The notes below the pieces were generated by a model, which had not been told where the DNA came from, made no database searches, and worked only from the letters and a program-made list of their open reading frames with translations. From Nocardia asteroides (lineage in GTDB: Bacteria; Actinomycetota; Actinomycetes; Mycobacteriales; Mycobacteriaceae): DNA of 64,000 bases. Shown here in pieces: positions 7,464 to 17,765 of this stretch. Location of the stretch: positions 2,852,001-2,916,000 of the forward strand of contig CP082844.1 in assembly GCA_019930625.1 (NCBI GenBank). The letters run 5' to 3'. The translations under genes and the position numbers were made by a program. Each line of letters begins with the position of its first letter. Position 1 is the first letter of the stretch.

Positions 7464-7856
7464 ATCGACCGCACTGACGGTAACGAAACGATTGCGTGCC
7501 CACAAGCGCTGCGCATGTTCCGTGACAAACATGTGAGATTGATCACGATTAGCCTGCCGATTAACTCACTGCGCTATGGGCATTCCGGAGAGGTTCCTCG
7601 ACGACGGGTTGTAGTAGTTCGTCGCGCGTTCCCGGGTTCGGCCGCTCTACCTGCCACGGTGCCGAAAACCTACTCGTCAGTAGCGGTGGCCAGCGGTTTT
7701 ACCGCTCCCGCGCACCGGTCCGTGACCTGCGCCACTTACGATGAACGTGGCCGATTGGCCCTCCATGTGACTGATTAGAGTCCGACCCGACCCGCTTCCG
7801 ACGTCGGGCCGCCAACAAAGACGTTGTCATCACAACGCAGACGAGACGGTGAGTAC
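7464..7856. other. divergent intergenic region between the M23 gene and sucC
   Basis: About 390 bases with relatively AT-rich stretches near 7480-7570. It must contain the promoters for the leftward M23 transcript and the rightward sucCD operon. I looked for the ydaO (cyclic-di-AMP) riboswitch known before some actinobacterial wall hydrolases and did not find its conserved core. Open frames here look like shadows. Confidence 0.5.
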
Positions 7857-9023
<1,167 letters not shown>

Positions 9024-9048
9024 CGACGGCCGAGTAAGGACGAAAAGA

Positions 9049-9963
9049 ATGTCTATCTTCCTGAACAAGGATTCCAAGGTCATCGTCCAGGGCATCACCG
9101 GCGGCGAGGGCACCAAGCACACCGCGCTGATGCTGAAGGCGGGCACCAAGATCGTGGGCGGTGTGAACGCGCGCAAGGCGGGCACCACCGTCGCGCACAC
9201 CGACTCCGAGGGCAACGCGGTCGAGCTGCCTGTCTTCGGCACCGTCGCGGAGGCCATCAAGGAGACCGGCGCCGACGTGTCCATCGCGTTCGTGCCGCCG
9301 AAGTTCGCCAAGGACGCCATCATCGAGGCCATCGACGCGGAGATCCCGCTGCTCGTGGTCATCACCGAGGGCATCCCGGTGCAGGACACCGCGTACGCGT
9401 GGGCCTACAACGTGGAGAAGGGCGCCAAGACCCGGATCATCGGCCCCAACTGCCCCGGCATCATCACCCCCGGCGAGTCGCTGGTCGGCATCACCCCGGC
9501 CAACATCACCGGCAAGGGCCCGATCGGCCTGGTCTCGAAGTCCGGCACGCTGACCTACCAGATGATGTACGAGCTGCGCGACTTCGGCTTCTCGACCTCC
9601 ATCGGCATCGGCGGCGACCCGGTCATCGGCACCACCCACATCGATGCCATCGAGGCGTTCGAGAAGGACCCGGAGACCAAGCTGATCGTGATGATCGGCG
9701 AGATCGGCGGCGACGCCGAGGAGCGGGCCGCGGCCTACATCAAGGCCAACGTCACCAAGCCGGTCGTCGGCTACGTGGCGGGCTTCACCGCCCCCGAAGG
9801 CAAGACGATGGGCCACGCGGGCGCCATCGTGTCCGGCTCGTCGGGCACCGCCCAGGCGAAGAAGGACGCGCTCGAGGCTGCGGGCGTGAAGGTCGGCAAG
9901 ACGCCGTCCGAGACCGCCGCGCTGGCTCGCGAGATCCTGGAGAAGGCCAGCATCAGCGCCTGA
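9049..9963 (+). CDS. sucD: succinyl-CoA synthetase alpha subunit
   Basis: A 304-residue subunit that binds CoA and carries the phosphohistidine intermediate. The N-terminal Rossmann domain begins [20 protein letters not shown] with the CoA-binding glycine loop. The middle has [10 protein letters not shown]. The C-terminal ligase domain has [18 protein letters not shown], where the His is phosphorylated. The length is normal for the family. The ribosome-binding site AAGGACGAAAAGA precedes ATG 9049, and sucC ends 25 bases upstream. A strong hairpin directly downstream ends the operon. Confidence 0.97.
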   Translation: MSIFLNKDSKVIVQGITGGEGTKHTALMLKAGTKIVGGVNARKAGTTVAHTDSEGNAVELPVFGTVAEAIKETGADVSIAFVPPKFAKDAIIEAIDAEIPLLVVITEGIPVQDTAYAWAYNVEKGAKTRIIGPNCPGIITPGESLVGITPANITGKGPIGLVSKSGTLTYQMMYELRDFGFSTSIGIGGDPVIGTTHIDAIEAFEKDPETKLIVMIGEIGGDAEERAAAYIKANVTKPVVGYVAGFTAPEGKTMGHAGAIVSGSSGTAQAKKDALEAAGVKVGKTPSETAALAREILEKASISA

Positions 9964-9978
9964 TCTCCCACCGCGCCA

Positions 9979-10014
9979 CGAAGGCCGCCTCCGAATTCGG
10001 GGGGCGGCCTTCGT
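9979..10014 (+). terminator. terminator hairpin after sucD
   Basis: ACGAAGGCCGCC and GGCGGCCTTCGT form a near-perfect GC-rich stem of about 14 pairs around a short AT-containing loop, 15 bases after the sucD stop. There is no long T-tract, as usual for actinobacteria. Confidence 0.75.
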
Positions 10015-10400
10015 CATGTGTGGCGGTGGGCTCCGGCTGGGGCAGCAGCCGAGCTTCCGGACCGGCCACGTGTGGAACCGCGGAGTGTCGGGCGTTCCGT
10101 CGTCCCTTCTCCCTGCACACGAGGCAGCCGGACGAATGGTTCACCGAGCTGTCACACCGATTTCCCCGCCGGTGAGAACCCGGTTGGTGTGAAAAGCGCC
10201 ATCGCGGGCAACAGTGTCAGTGAGCGGTGGGTGGTCCCGCTCTGAACTCCTGGCCGGACACCTGCCACGACCTGCCCGGATATGGGCCGACTCGCGGGTC
10301 CCGGCCGTCGCGGCGGGGTGACCTGGGCGAGGGAGTGCAGTAGCGTCAGGAGTAATCCAGCCGTGAATACCATGTACGACTCGATTTAGGAGACGACGAC
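10015..10400. other. intergenic region before the 34 kDa-antigen-like gene
   Basis: About 390 bases without a convincing gene; frames on both strands lack family signatures. The last 60 bases hold the promoter area and the TAGGAG ribosome-binding site of the next gene. M. tuberculosis has an extra oppositely oriented gene (Rv0953c) at this position, which is absent here. Confidence 0.5.
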
Positions 10401-11471
10401 ATGTCCTACCCGACCGGGGGCTCCGGGTACAACACACCCTCGCCCTCAGCGCCATCCAGCCAGAGCCCGGCAACCGGTGGTGCCAGTGCAGGTTCGAGCG
10501 CTACCGGTTCCGATGCCAAAGGTCTGCCGTTCTTCCTGGTGGTCGGCGTAGCAGCGCTCGGCGTGCTCAATTTCCTGCTCGGCTTCCTGCCGTTCCTCGG
10601 CAGCAAGCCGATCGATTTCGGCGGCACCAGGGTCAGCGGACCGGAGTCGGCCAACCTCTTCGAGGTGGCCTCCGGCGCGCCGCTGCTCGGCCTGCTGTTG
10701 CTGGGCGCCCTCCTCGCAGGCCTGTCGCTGTTGCCGAAGCAGAATTGGATCGGCGCGGCCGCCGCGGCGTCGACCGCGGGCTTCCTCGCGCTGCTGTTCC
10801 AGTCGTTCAACTTCGGTGAGGGCAGCGAGCTGAAGGTGGGCGCGTACATCCTGCTCGTGCTCGCCTTCGTGCAGGCCGCGGTGGCGATCGCCGCGACGCT
10901 GTTCGACGCGGGCATCCTCAAGGCGCCCGCGCCGCGCCCGGCCACCGCGCCGGCCGGATTCGGTCAGGGCGGCTACGGCCAGCAGCCGTCGTACGGTCAG
11001 GGACAGCAGTCTTACGGCCAGCCGGGCCAGTCCGGCTACGGAGCCAGCCCTTACGGGCAGTCCGGCTACGGCGCGCAGTCCGCTCCGCCGCAGTTCCCGT
11101 CCCAGGCGGGGCAGCCATCGCCCTACGGGCAGAGCCAGCCGGGCTACGGTCAGGCCCAGCAGGGGCAAGGTCAGCAGGGCCAGTACGGCCAACAGCCCTC
11201 GCCCTACGGGCAGAGCCAGCCGACCACTGCCTACGGCGCATCCCAGCAGCCGGGTTCGCCCTACGGCGCGCAGCCGCGCCCGGACGAGAGCGCGACCCAG
11301 CACTTCGGTGGACAGCAGCAGTCCGGTCAGCAGGCGCCCTACGGTTCGGGCTACGGACAACAGCAGGCGCAGCCGAGCCAGCAGAACAAGCCGTTCGGCG
11401 GTGAGACGGGCAGCGATCCTTCCTCGGACGCCACCCAGGCATTCCGTCCCTCGGACGACAACAACAAGTAG
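10401..11471 (+). CDS. 34 kDa antigenic protein homologue (DUF5336 membrane protein)
   Basis: A 356-residue membrane protein resembling Rv0954. A Ser/Gly/Pro-rich N-terminus of 40 residues is followed by four transmembrane segments at about 42-66, 92-111, 116-136 and 147-170. A long C-terminal cytoplasmic or wall-facing tail then has repeated GYGQ, PYGQ and SYGQ units rich in Gln, Gly, Tyr and Pro. It starts at ATG 10401 after TAGGAG with 9-base spacing. The gene stands between sucCD and perM as in mycobacteria. The mycobacterial protein has been linked to division and septal proteins; a structural role at the septum here is inferred from that. Confidence 0.88.
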   Translation: MSYPTGGSGYNTPSPSAPSSQSPATGGASAGSSATGSDAKGLPFFLVVGVAALGVLNFLLGFLPFLGSKPIDFGGTRVSGPESANLFEVASGAPLLGLLLLGALLAGLSLLPKQNWIGAAAAASTAGFLALLFQSFNFGEGSELKVGAYILLVLAFVQAAVAIAATLFDAGILKAPAPRPATAPAGFGQGGYGQQPSYGQGQQSYGQPGQSGYGASPYGQSGYGAQSAPPQFPSQAGQPSPYGQSQPGYGQAQQGQGQQGQYGQQPSPYGQSQPTTAYGASQQPGSPYGAQPRPDESATQHFGGQQQSGQQAPYGSGYGQQQAQPSQQNKPFGGETGSDPSSDATQAFRPSDDNNK

Positions 11472-11480
11472 GAACTCGGC

Positions 11481-11548
11481 GGCATCCTCCCGGCGCGGCG
11501 ACCGCGTGCGCGCGGCGCGCCTGACCCGCTCGCGCCGGGGAGGATGCC
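11481..11548. terminator. long inverted repeat between the 34 kDa-type gene and perM
   Basis: GGCATCCTCCCGGCGCG and CGCGCCGGGGAGGATGCC pair over 17 positions with one bulged G, around a GC-rich loop. It lies 10 bases after one stop and 14 bases before the next start, so it could terminate or attenuate transcription into perM. Confidence 0.6.
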
Positions 11549-11561
11549 ACGCTGAAATGCC

Positions 11562-13076
11562 ATGAGCTCCTCCAGAAACTCCTCGACCCGCCGGATCGGC
11601 GGGTCGCGCGCGTCGCGACCGCACCCCGATGCGGACGAAGCCGGGTTTCTGTCCCTCACCCCGGAGCGGTCCAGGGTTCTCATCGCGGTCGCGGGCCGCC
11701 CTTCGGCCTTCGGGCTGACCACCCTCGTCGTCCTGGTGCTCGCCGCGCTGCTGGCATCGGGCAGCGATCTCGCCGGTGTCTCGGGAGCGATCGCCGCCTC
11801 CTGGCTGGGGGTGCACCAAGTTCCGCTGGTGATCGACAAGACCTCGCTCGGCCTGCTCCCGCTGCTGCCGACCGCGCTGCTGGTGTGGCTGGCCGCGCGG
11901 GAAAGCGCGCGCGCCGTGGAACCGCACTGCACCAGAGCCGATCTCGGGTGGATCGTCGGCGCCGCCGTGGGCGGTCCGCTGCTGGTCACCTCCGTCTGCC
12001 TCGCGGTCACCGAAGACGCTTCCGGTGTCATCGCGCTGCAACCGCCGAACACGCTCGCCGCGTTCGCGTGGGTTACAGCGCTGTACCTGCTGGCCGCCGC
12101 CATCGGTATCGCCGTCCGTATCCGGCGACAGCTGTTCGTGCTTCTGCGCCTGCCCGATTGGGCCGTCTCCGGACTCTACGGCGCGGGCCGCTCCGTCTTG
12201 CGCCTGCTGGGTTGCGCCACGGCGGTCGTCGTCGTCTCGTTCCTCGCGCACATCGGCCGGCTCGGCGACATGTACCAGTCGGCGGGCAACGCCGGGGGCG
12301 TCCTCGGACTGACGCTGCTCTCACTGGCCTATCTGCCGAACTTGGTGATCCAGACCGTCGGTGTGCTGGTCGGTTCCAGCGCGCAGATCGGCGCAGCCTC
12401 CTTCGGGGTGTTCTCCGTCGTCGGCGGCCCGATCCCGGCTTTCCCGCTGCTCACCGCGGTGCCGACCGGTCCGGCGGCGGGATGGTGGCCGGTGTTGCTG
12501 CTGGTTCCCGCCGCGGTCGGCGTGCTCGGCGGGCTGGACCTCGCCCGCACCTCCACCGACCGCATCACCGCGCCGTGGGCCACGCTCACTTCCGCCGCGC
12601 TCGCCGCGTCGGCGCTGACGGTGGCAGGCACGGTCGCGGGCGGCGAACTCGGCACGATCGGCCGGGTGGGCCTGGACCTGCCGGTCTTCACCCTGATCAC
12701 GTTCGCCTGGCTGGCGATTCCCGGCTATGCGGGCTTGGCGTTCGCGCGCTGGTTCCTCGTGCCGGTCGGCGTCCCGCCTGCCGACTACACCGATCCGTAT
12801 GACGAGTATTACGACGAGGACGCCTACTACGAGGCGGACGAGCGTGACTACTACGAAGACGATGATCGTTACGAGGACGACGACTACGACTACGACTACC
12901 GCTACGACGACTACGACCGGCCGCAACTGGAAGCCCCGCTGGACGCAGAACTCGTCGACGAAGCGCCCGCGATCGAGACCGGCGGCCGCTACCGCGACCA
13001 CCCCACACCGGACATCGTCGACGCCGAGGTGGTCGAGACGGACCTGCCGGAGAGTGGCGGGGTGGACGGTCGTTAG
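11562..13076 (+). CDS. perM: PerM-like polytopic membrane protein (DUF6350), cell division
   Basis: A 504-residue integral membrane protein with about ten hydrophobic segments between residues 45 and 400 and a cytoplasmic C-terminal tail of about 90 residues extremely rich in Asp, Glu and Tyr (YDEYYDEDAYYEADERDYYE and similar). Position and architecture match Rv0955 (PerM), which stabilises the divisome protein FtsB and is needed for persistence in M. tuberculosis. The acidic tail is longer than I recall for the mycobacterial protein. It lies between the 34 kDa-type gene and purN as in mycobacteria. A short basic N-terminus (RNSSTRRIGGSRASR) precedes the first segment. Confidence 0.85.
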   Translation: MSSSRNSSTRRIGGSRASRPHPDADEAGFLSLTPERSRVLIAVAGRPSAFGLTTLVVLVLAALLASGSDLAGVSGAIAASWLGVHQVPLVIDKTSLGLLPLLPTALLVWLAARESARAVEPHCTRADLGWIVGAAVGGPLLVTSVCLAVTEDASGVIALQPPNTLAAFAWVTALYLLAAAIGIAVRIRRQLFVLLRLPDWAVSGLYGAGRSVLRLLGCATAVVVVSFLAHIGRLGDMYQSAGNAGGVLGLTLLSLAYLPNLVIQTVGVLVGSSAQIGAASFGVFSVVGGPIPAFPLLTAVPTGPAAGWWPVLLLVPAAVGVLGGLDLARTSTDRITAPWATLTSAALAASALTVAGTVAGGELGTIGRVGLDLPVFTLITFAWLAIPGYAGLAFARWFLVPVGVPPADYTDPYDEYYDEDAYYEADERDYYEDDDRYEDDDYDYDYRYDDYDRPQLEAPLDAELVDEAPAIETGGRYRDHPTPDIVDAEVVETDLPESGGVDGR

Positions 13077-13134
13077 GCTCTAACCCGGCGGTGCCGCATC
13101 CGTCCGCCATCCGATCGATCGCAGGAGTAGAGCG

Positions 13135-13791
13135 CTGACGTCCCCGTATGCCTCGTGGAAGCCCACAGCGACGCCGGCCACCGTCGTCGTGCTGGCGTCG
13201 GGCACCGGTTCGCTCCTGCGCGCCCTGCTGGACGCCGCGTCCGAACCCGGCTACCCGGCGAAGGTCGTCGCGGTCGGGGTCGACCGGCTCTGCGCCGCAA
13301 CCACCCACGCGGACGCCGAGGGCGTGCCGCATTTCCGGGTGGCGGTGAAGGACTTTCCCGACCGTGCCGCATGGGATGTCGAGCTCACCGAAGCGGTCGC
13401 CGCGCACCAGCCCGATCTGGTGGTGTCGGCGGGCTTCATGAAGCTGCTCGGTCCCGCCTTCCTGGACCGGTTCGGCGGCCGGATCATCAACACCCACCCC
13501 GCGCTGCTGCCCGCCTTTCCCGGCGCGCACGGTGTACGTGACGCGCTCGCCTACGGCGCGCGGGTCACCGGCTGCACCGTGCATCTGGTCGATGAGGGCG
13601 TGGACACCGGGCCGATCCTCGCGCAGGAGGCGGTGCCGGTGCTGGCGGGTGACGACGAGGCCACCCTGCACGAGCGCATCAAGGTTGTCGAGCGACGGTT
13701 GCTGGCGGAAGTCGTCGCCGCCGTCGCGACGCGAGGCATTGTCTCCGACGGACGAAAGGCAGTTATCCCAGATGAGCGAGTTCTCCGGTGA
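13135..13791 (+). CDS. purN: phosphoribosylglycinamide formyltransferase, apparent CTG start
   Basis: GART transfers a formyl group from 10-formyl-tetrahydrofolate to GAR in purine synthesis. The N-terminal loop reads [19 protein letters not shown], the active-site region [16 protein letters not shown], and the catalytic Asp lies in DTGPIL. The only standard start in frame, GTG 13189, would delete most of the first beta-strand. CTG 13135 lies 8 bases after GGAG, and the codons from there ([20 protein letters not shown]) give a complete N-terminus of normal length, about 218 residues. No ATG, GTG or TTG occurs in frame between 13135 and 13189. The stop overlaps the purH start. Confidence 0.9.
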   Translation: MTSPYASWKPTATPATVVVLASGTGSLLRALLDAASEPGYPAKVVAVGVDRLCAATTHADAEGVPHFRVAVKDFPDRAAWDVELTEAVAAHQPDLVVSAGFMKLLGPAFLDRFGGRIINTHPALLPAFPGAHGVRDALAYGARVTGCTVHLVDEGVDTGPILAQEAVPVLAGDDEATLHERIKVVERRLLAEVVAAVATRGIVSDGRKAVIPDERVLR

Positions 13792-15359
13792 GTGAACGCA
13801 GGCCGATCAGCAGGGCGCTGGTGAGCGTCTACGACAAGACGGGTCTGGTGGAGCTCGCGACCGGTCTGCACGCCGCGGGCATCGAGCTGGTCTCGACCGG
13901 GTCGACCGCGGGAAGGATCGCGGACGTGGGCATCCCGGTGACCAAGGTCGAGGACCTGACCGGGTTCCCGGAGACCCTCGACGGCCGGGTCAAGACGCTG
14001 CACCCGAGGGTGCACGCGGGCATCCTGGCGGACTCGCGCAAGCAGGAACACGTCGATCAGCTCGTGGAGCTCGGCGTCGAGGCGTTCCAGCTGGTGGTGG
14101 TCAACCTCTACCCGTTCACCCAGACCGTGGCGAGCGGTGCGACCCCCGACGAGTGCGTGGAGCAGATCGATATCGGCGGGCCGTCCATGGTGCGCGCCGC
14201 GGCGAAGAACCATCCTTCCGTCGCGGTGGTCGTCGACAGCGGCGACTACGACGACGTGCTGGCCGCGGTGAAGTCCGGCGGTTTCACCTTGGCCGAGCGT
14301 ACGGCCCTGGCCGCCAAGGCTTTCCAGCACACGGCGAGTTATGACGTGGCGGTCGCGAGCTGGATGACCAACGTGCTGACCGGCGACGGCGCCGCCGACG
14401 AGACGACGATCCGGTTCCCCGAGTGGCTCGGCGGCACCTGGGAGCGGTCGGCGGTGCTGCGCTACGGCGAGAATCCGCATCAGTCCGCCGCCCTGTACAC
14501 CAACGGCGACGGCAGCCTCGGCCTGGCGCAGGCACGGCAGTTGCACGGCAAGGAGATGTCGTACAACAACTACGTCGACGCCGACGCCGCCTGGCGCGCC
14601 GCCTACGACCACGAAGACCCGGCGGTTGCGATCATCAAGCACGCCAACCCGTGCGGCATCGCCCTCGGCGCCGATATCGCCGAGGCGCACCGCAAGGCGC
14701 ACGCCTGCGACCCGGTCAGCGCGTTCGGCGGGGTCATCGCGGCCAACCGTCAGGTCACCGTGGAGATGGCCGAGCAGGTCGCCGAGATCTTCACCGAGGT
14801 GATCGTCGCGCCGTCCTACGCCGACGGCGCGGTGGAAGTGTTGCAGCGCAAGAAGAACGTGCGCATCCTCGTCGCCGAGCCGCCGCGGCGCGCAGGCGCG
14901 GAGCTGCGCCCGATCAGCGGCGGCGCCCTGCTGCAGCAGCGTGACGTGCTGGACGCTCCGGGCGACGACCCGGCCGGTTGGACCCTGGCAGCGGGCGAGC
15001 CCGCCGACGCGGAAACACTCGCCGATCTGGCGTTCGCTTGGCGCGCTTGCCGGGCGGTGAAGTCCAACGCGATCCTGCTCGCGCACGACGGCGCTTCGGT
15101 CGGCGTCGGCATGGGGCAGGTCAACCGGGTGGACGCGGTCGGCCTCGCGGTACAGCGGGCCGGTGACCGCGCCAAGGGTTCGGTGGCGGCCTCCGACGCC
15201 TATTTCCCGTTCCCGGACGGGCCGCAGACTTTGATCCAGGCCGGTGTCCGCGCCATCGTCCAGCCCGGCGGTTCGGTGCGCGACCAGGAGACCATCGACA
15301 TCGCCCGTGAGGCAGGCGTCACCCTCTATCTCACCGGGGCACGCCACTTCGCGCACTGA
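13788..15359 (+). CDS. purH: bifunctional AICAR formyltransferase / IMP cyclohydrolase
   Basis: A 523-residue enzyme catalysing the last two steps of IMP synthesis. Residues 1-150 are the MGS-like cyclohydrolase domain ([43 protein letters not shown]). The rest is the AICAR transformylase domain with [13 protein letters not shown] and KHANPCGIA. It starts at GTG 13788, overlapping the purN stop by four bases (GTGA), so translation is coupled. The codon use is uniform and no motif is missing. A hairpin with a short T run follows the stop. Confidence 0.97.
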   Translation: MSERRPISRALVSVYDKTGLVELATGLHAAGIELVSTGSTAGRIADVGIPVTKVEDLTGFPETLDGRVKTLHPRVHAGILADSRKQEHVDQLVELGVEAFQLVVVNLYPFTQTVASGATPDECVEQIDIGGPSMVRAAAKNHPSVAVVVDSGDYDDVLAAVKSGGFTLAERTALAAKAFQHTASYDVAVASWMTNVLTGDGAADETTIRFPEWLGGTWERSAVLRYGENPHQSAALYTNGDGSLGLAQARQLHGKEMSYNNYVDADAAWRAAYDHEDPAVAIIKHANPCGIALGADIAEAHRKAHACDPVSAFGGVIAANRQVTVEMAEQVAEIFTEVIVAPSYADGAVEVLQRKKNVRILVAEPPRRAGAELRPISGGALLQQRDVLDAPGDDPAGWTLAAGEPADAETLADLAFAWRACRAVKSNAILLAHDGASVGVGMGQVNRVDAVGLAVQRAGDRAKGSVAASDAYFPFPDGPQTLIQAGVRAIVQPGGSVRDQETIDIAREAGVTLYLTGARHFAH

Positions 15360-15375
15360 GATCGGTAGTGCTGGT

Positions 15376-15411
15376 GCGCCGCGTCGGATTCCCTCCGACG
15401 CGGCGCTCTTT
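15376..15411 (+). terminator. Rho-independent terminator after purH
   Basis: GCGCCGCGTCGGA and TCCGACGCGGCGC form a perfect 13-pair stem with a 5-base loop, followed by TCTTTGT, 16 bases after the purH stop. Confidence 0.85.
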
Positions 15412-15588
15412 GTATCGCGATGCTTGTTCTGACCACGAATCGCCAAGTGGCATAGAATGTTTGGCCCATTCGCGTGCTTCGAACCATGAGTTAGGTTGTG
15501 CTGCAACGTGCTAGGTAATCTCACCGGTGCGCAGACGGCGTCGCCTCCGAGATGGGCGGCGACGAGGCGGCCGGTCGCAAGCGAACAG

Positions 15589-15642
15589 CTACCCGGCCTC
15601 GATGTGAACCGCGCCGGCGGGGCAGGCGCTGTGCGCGCTGGC
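15589..15642 (-). pseudogene. possible ferredoxin C-terminal relic
   Basis: Directly after the lipoprotein stop, and in the same frame, 17 codons read ASAHSACPAGAVHIEAG and then stop. The CPAGA.H.E.G ending is the classic C-terminus of small actinobacterial ferredoxins, with the last cluster-binding Cys. No upstream ferredoxin sequence remains. It may be a relic left by a deletion, or chance. Confidence 0.35.
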
Positions 15643-16104
15643 TCAGACCGCGCTGAGTACCGTACGGTCGCCGAGCGGCTCTTTCAACGGCACCTCCAGG
15701 GTGCCGAACACCGCGATCATCGTGCACATCCGGCCGACCGCCTCGGCGCGGCTACCCGAGCGCAGCTCGACCGTCACCGTCGAGCCCGACTCGGTGACCG
15801 TGGCGTCCACGCCGTAGCACTCCGGCGACCCGGTCTCGAAGTTGACCGCTATCTTGTTGTCCGCCAAACGAGTCCACGACCGGAACGGGATCGGATGCGC
15901 GCCGACGATGGTCGGATCGGCGGTGAACTCGTTGCCCTGGTTCCCACGCGGGTCCTCGATCGGCGTGTGGGGCTCCGCGGTGGACGTGGCGCTCGCCTGC
16001 GGTGGTTTCGCGTTGTCGTCCGAGCCGCCGCAACCTGTGGCGGTGAGACAGGCAAGCACTACGGCGACAGCTGTGGCGGCGCGTCCGGCCCGGATCCGAT
16101 CCAT
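15643..16104 (-). CDS. secreted lipoprotein, unknown function
   Basis: A 153-residue protein with a lipoprotein signal peptide: basic start (MDRIRAGR), hydrophobic AAT/AVAVVLACL core and lipobox LTATGC with the modified Cys at residue 25, followed by GGSDDN. The mature part is small and Thr/Val-rich (SGSTVTVELRSGSRAEAVG) with two further Cys (near ECYG and RMCTM) that could form a disulfide. It is expected to be anchored to the outer face of the plasma membrane. I recognise no specific family, though it resembles the many small mycobacterial Lpp-type proteins. It converges with purH. Confidence 0.8.
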   Translation of the reverse strand: MDRIRAGRAATAVAVVLACLTATGCGGSDDNAKPPQASATSTAEPHTPIEDPRGNQGNEFTADPTIVGAHPIPFRSWTRLADNKIAVNFETGSPECYGVDATVTESGSTVTVELRSGSRAEAVGRMCTMIAVFGTLEVPLKEPLGDRTVLSAV

Positions 16105-16314
16105 ACCGACACCCTAGTCCCGGCGCCTATCCGACAGCGTCCCTCGGGTGCGTCCTGCACTGGGACGAACCCCACAGTGAACGTTCCGCGAACCCTGCGC
16201 GTAATGACTCCGAAAAGCGTTCGGGGGCAGTAAGTTCGGCGGGGATGTGCGCCAGGGTGTTGCGGCGCCCATCCATGTCGGATGCTCTACCAGCTTTTCT
16301 GGAAAGGAAGTATC

Positions 16315-16899
16315 GTGGTCGACACGCTGCGCGTAGGCGAAGAACTCGGGCGGGGCCAGTCCCTCCAGGGCGGGGCTTACCGCCTCACCCTGCAGGACGA
16401 CGGCAATCTAGTGCTGTCCGAGCCGGACGGGAATGTAGTGTGGGCCACCCAAACTCATGACCAGGGCGTGGAGCGGGCGGTGCTGCAGGACGACGGCAAC
16501 TTCGTCCTCTACAAGGCAGATGGCGCCGCATGGGCCACCGAGACCAACGGCCAGGCGGCCGAGCGGCTGGTCGTGCAGGCCGATCGCAACGTCGTGCTGT
16601 ACGGCGCCGACGGCATTGCGCTGTGGGCTTCCGGCACCCACACCGACTCGCCACTGCCCGCCCCGGAGGCGGAACCGGTGCAAGAGCAGGAGCAGGTCGC
16701 GGCTCCGGCCGCCGAGGAGGTGCCGCCTCCGCCGCCGGCCCCCGAGCCGCGCACCTACACCGTGGAGCCGGGTGACACCCTGTGGGCGATCGCCGAGCAC
16801 TTCTACGGCGACGGCAATCGTTACCAGGAGATCGCGGACGCCAGTGGCATCCCGAACCCGGACGCGATCAACCCCGGCCAGGTGCTGACCATTCCGTAA
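16315..16899 (+). CDS. bulb-type mannose-binding lectin domain fused to LysM
   Basis: A protein of about 194 residues. Residues 1-105 form a B-lectin (monocot mannose-binding) domain made of three repeats around LQDDGNLVL, LQDDGNFVLY and VQADRNVVLY, the QxDxNxVxY signature, with the third copy slightly changed. A Pro/Glu/Gln-rich linker follows. Residues 146-194 are a LysM domain (YTVEPGDTLWAIAEHFYGDG ... PGQVLTIP), which binds peptidoglycan. There is no signal peptide from either start. I choose GTG 16315, preceded by AAGGAAG, because family members begin MVDTL-like; ATG 16282 would add 11 residues. It is followed by a strong terminator. It could tether mannose-containing glycans and peptidoglycan if exported. 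Confidence 0.85.
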   Translation: MVDTLRVGEELGRGQSLQGGAYRLTLQDDGNLVLSEPDGNVVWATQTHDQGVERAVLQDDGNFVLYKADGAAWATETNGQAAERLVVQADRNVVLYGADGIALWASGTHTDSPLPAPEAEPVQEQEQVAAPAAEEVPPPPPAPEPRTYTVEPGDTLWAIAEHFYGDGNRYQEIADASGIPNPDAINPGQVLTIP

Positions 16900-16925
16900 C
16901 CTCGGCCGGTTCGGTAGCGACGACG

Positions 16926-16961
16926 AAGACCCCCGGTGCTCGCGCATCGGGGGTCTTTTTC
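16926..16961 (+). terminator. Rho-independent terminator after the lectin-LysM gene
   Basis: AAGACCCCCG pairs with CGGGGGTCTT across a 12-base loop and is followed by TTTTTC. It is the most classical intrinsic terminator in the window. Confidence 0.9.
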
Positions 16962-16985
16962 GAGTTCGCTCGTGGCGGAGTCCGC

Positions 16986-17240
16986 CTACCGGCTGGTGAA
17001 CGGCAGCAGCGCCATCTCGCGGGCGTTCTTCACCGCGACAGCGACCTGGCGCTGCTGCTGCGGGGTGAGCCCGGTGACCCGGCGGCTGCGAATCTTGCCG
17101 CGGTCGGAGATGAACGTACGCAGCAGGTTCACGTCTTTGTAGTCGACCGTCTCGATGCCGGCGGCGATGAGCGGGTTCTTCTTCGGACGGCGGGCCTGCT
17201 CGGCGCGAACCTTCTTAGACGGTGCTCGCTTGACTGCCAT
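16986..17240 (-). CDS. rpsR2: 30S ribosomal protein S18, zinc-free (C-minus) paralogue
   Basis: An 84-residue S18 ([20 protein letters not shown] ... [20 protein letters not shown]). It contains no Cys, so it is the C-minus paralogue that replaces zinc-binding S18 when zinc is scarce. It is the last gene of the leftward rpmB-rpmG-rpsN-rpsR cluster, 34 bases after rpsN. In mycobacteria this cluster is repressed by Zur. It converges with the lectin-LysM gene. Confidence 0.95.
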   Translation of the reverse strand: MAVKRAPSKKVRAEQARRPKKNPLIAAGIETVDYKDVNLLRTFISDRGKIRSRRVTGLTPQQQRQVAVAVKNAREMALLPFTSR

Positions 17241-17274
17241 ATGACGAGTTCCTTCTCACGAGAACAGTGGTTGT

Positions 17275-17580
17275 CTACCAGCTCGATTTGTGCACACCGG
17301 GCAGCTCGCCCCGGTGGGCCATCTCGCGTACACGCACACGGGAGAGTCCGAACTTCCGGAGATGACCGCGCGGTCGTCCGTCGGCGGCGTCCCGATTGCG
17401 CAATCGTACCGGACTGGCATCGCGCGGCTGGCGTCGCAGTTCGGCCTGGGCGTCCGCGCGCGCGGACGCCGGCGTGCCCGGCTTCCGGATGAGCTCCTTC
17501 AGTTCGGCGCGCCGCGCGGCGTAACGCGCCACGATCTCCCTGCGCTGCTGGTCGCGTGCGATCTTCGACTTCTTGGCCAT
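17275..17580 (-). CDS. rpsN2: 30S ribosomal protein S14, zinc-free paralogue
   Basis: A 101-residue long-form S14 ([20 protein letters not shown] ... [20 protein letters not shown]) ending in GVHKSSW. It has no Cys, unlike the short zinc-binding S14. It starts one base after the rpmG stop, so it is certainly co-transcribed and probably translationally coupled. It is part of the Zur-type C-minus ribosomal protein operon that lets cells release zinc from ribosomes. Confidence 0.95.
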   Translation of the reverse strand: MAKKSKIARDQQRREIVARYAARRAELKELIRKPGTPASARADAQAELRRQPRDASPVRLRNRDAADGRPRGHLRKFGLSRVRVREMAHRGELPGVHKSSW

Positions 17581-17581
17581 C

Positions 17582-17752
17582 TCAGCGCTCCTCGCGGAAG
17601 TCGACGTGCTTGCGCACGACCGGATCGTATTTGCGCAGGACCAAGCGGTCGGGGTCGTTGCGGCGATTCTTGCGGGTCACGTAGGTGTAACCGGTGCCCG
17701 CCGTGGACTTCAGCTTGACGATCGGGCGGATGTCGGTGGATTTCGACGCCAT
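17582..17752 (-). CDS. rpmG2: 50S ribosomal protein L33, zinc-free paralogue
   Basis: A 56-residue L33 that starts at ATG 17752 ([20 protein letters not shown]), continues [20 protein letters not shown] and ends HVDFREER. All Cys are absent, so it is the C-minus form. It stands 13 bases after rpmB and one base before rpsN. Confidence 0.95.
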   Translation of the reverse strand: MASKSTDIRPIVKLKSTAGTGYTYVTRKNRRNDPDRLVLRKYDPVVRKHVDFREER

Positions 17753-17765
17753 AGGTCGGCTCCTC

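Noticed and set aside
7500..7856. cyclic-di-AMP (ydaO) riboswitch before the M23 peptidase gene
   Set aside because: I looked for the conserved core segments on the minus strand and found no match beyond a few scattered bases.
10446..12251. 601-codon minus-strand frame opposite the 34 kDa-type and perM genes
   Set aside because: Shadow of two well-supported plus-strand genes; composition is the antisense of GC3-rich codons.
13551..15524. 657-codon minus-strand frame opposite purH
   Set aside because: Antisense shadow of an unmistakable purH gene.
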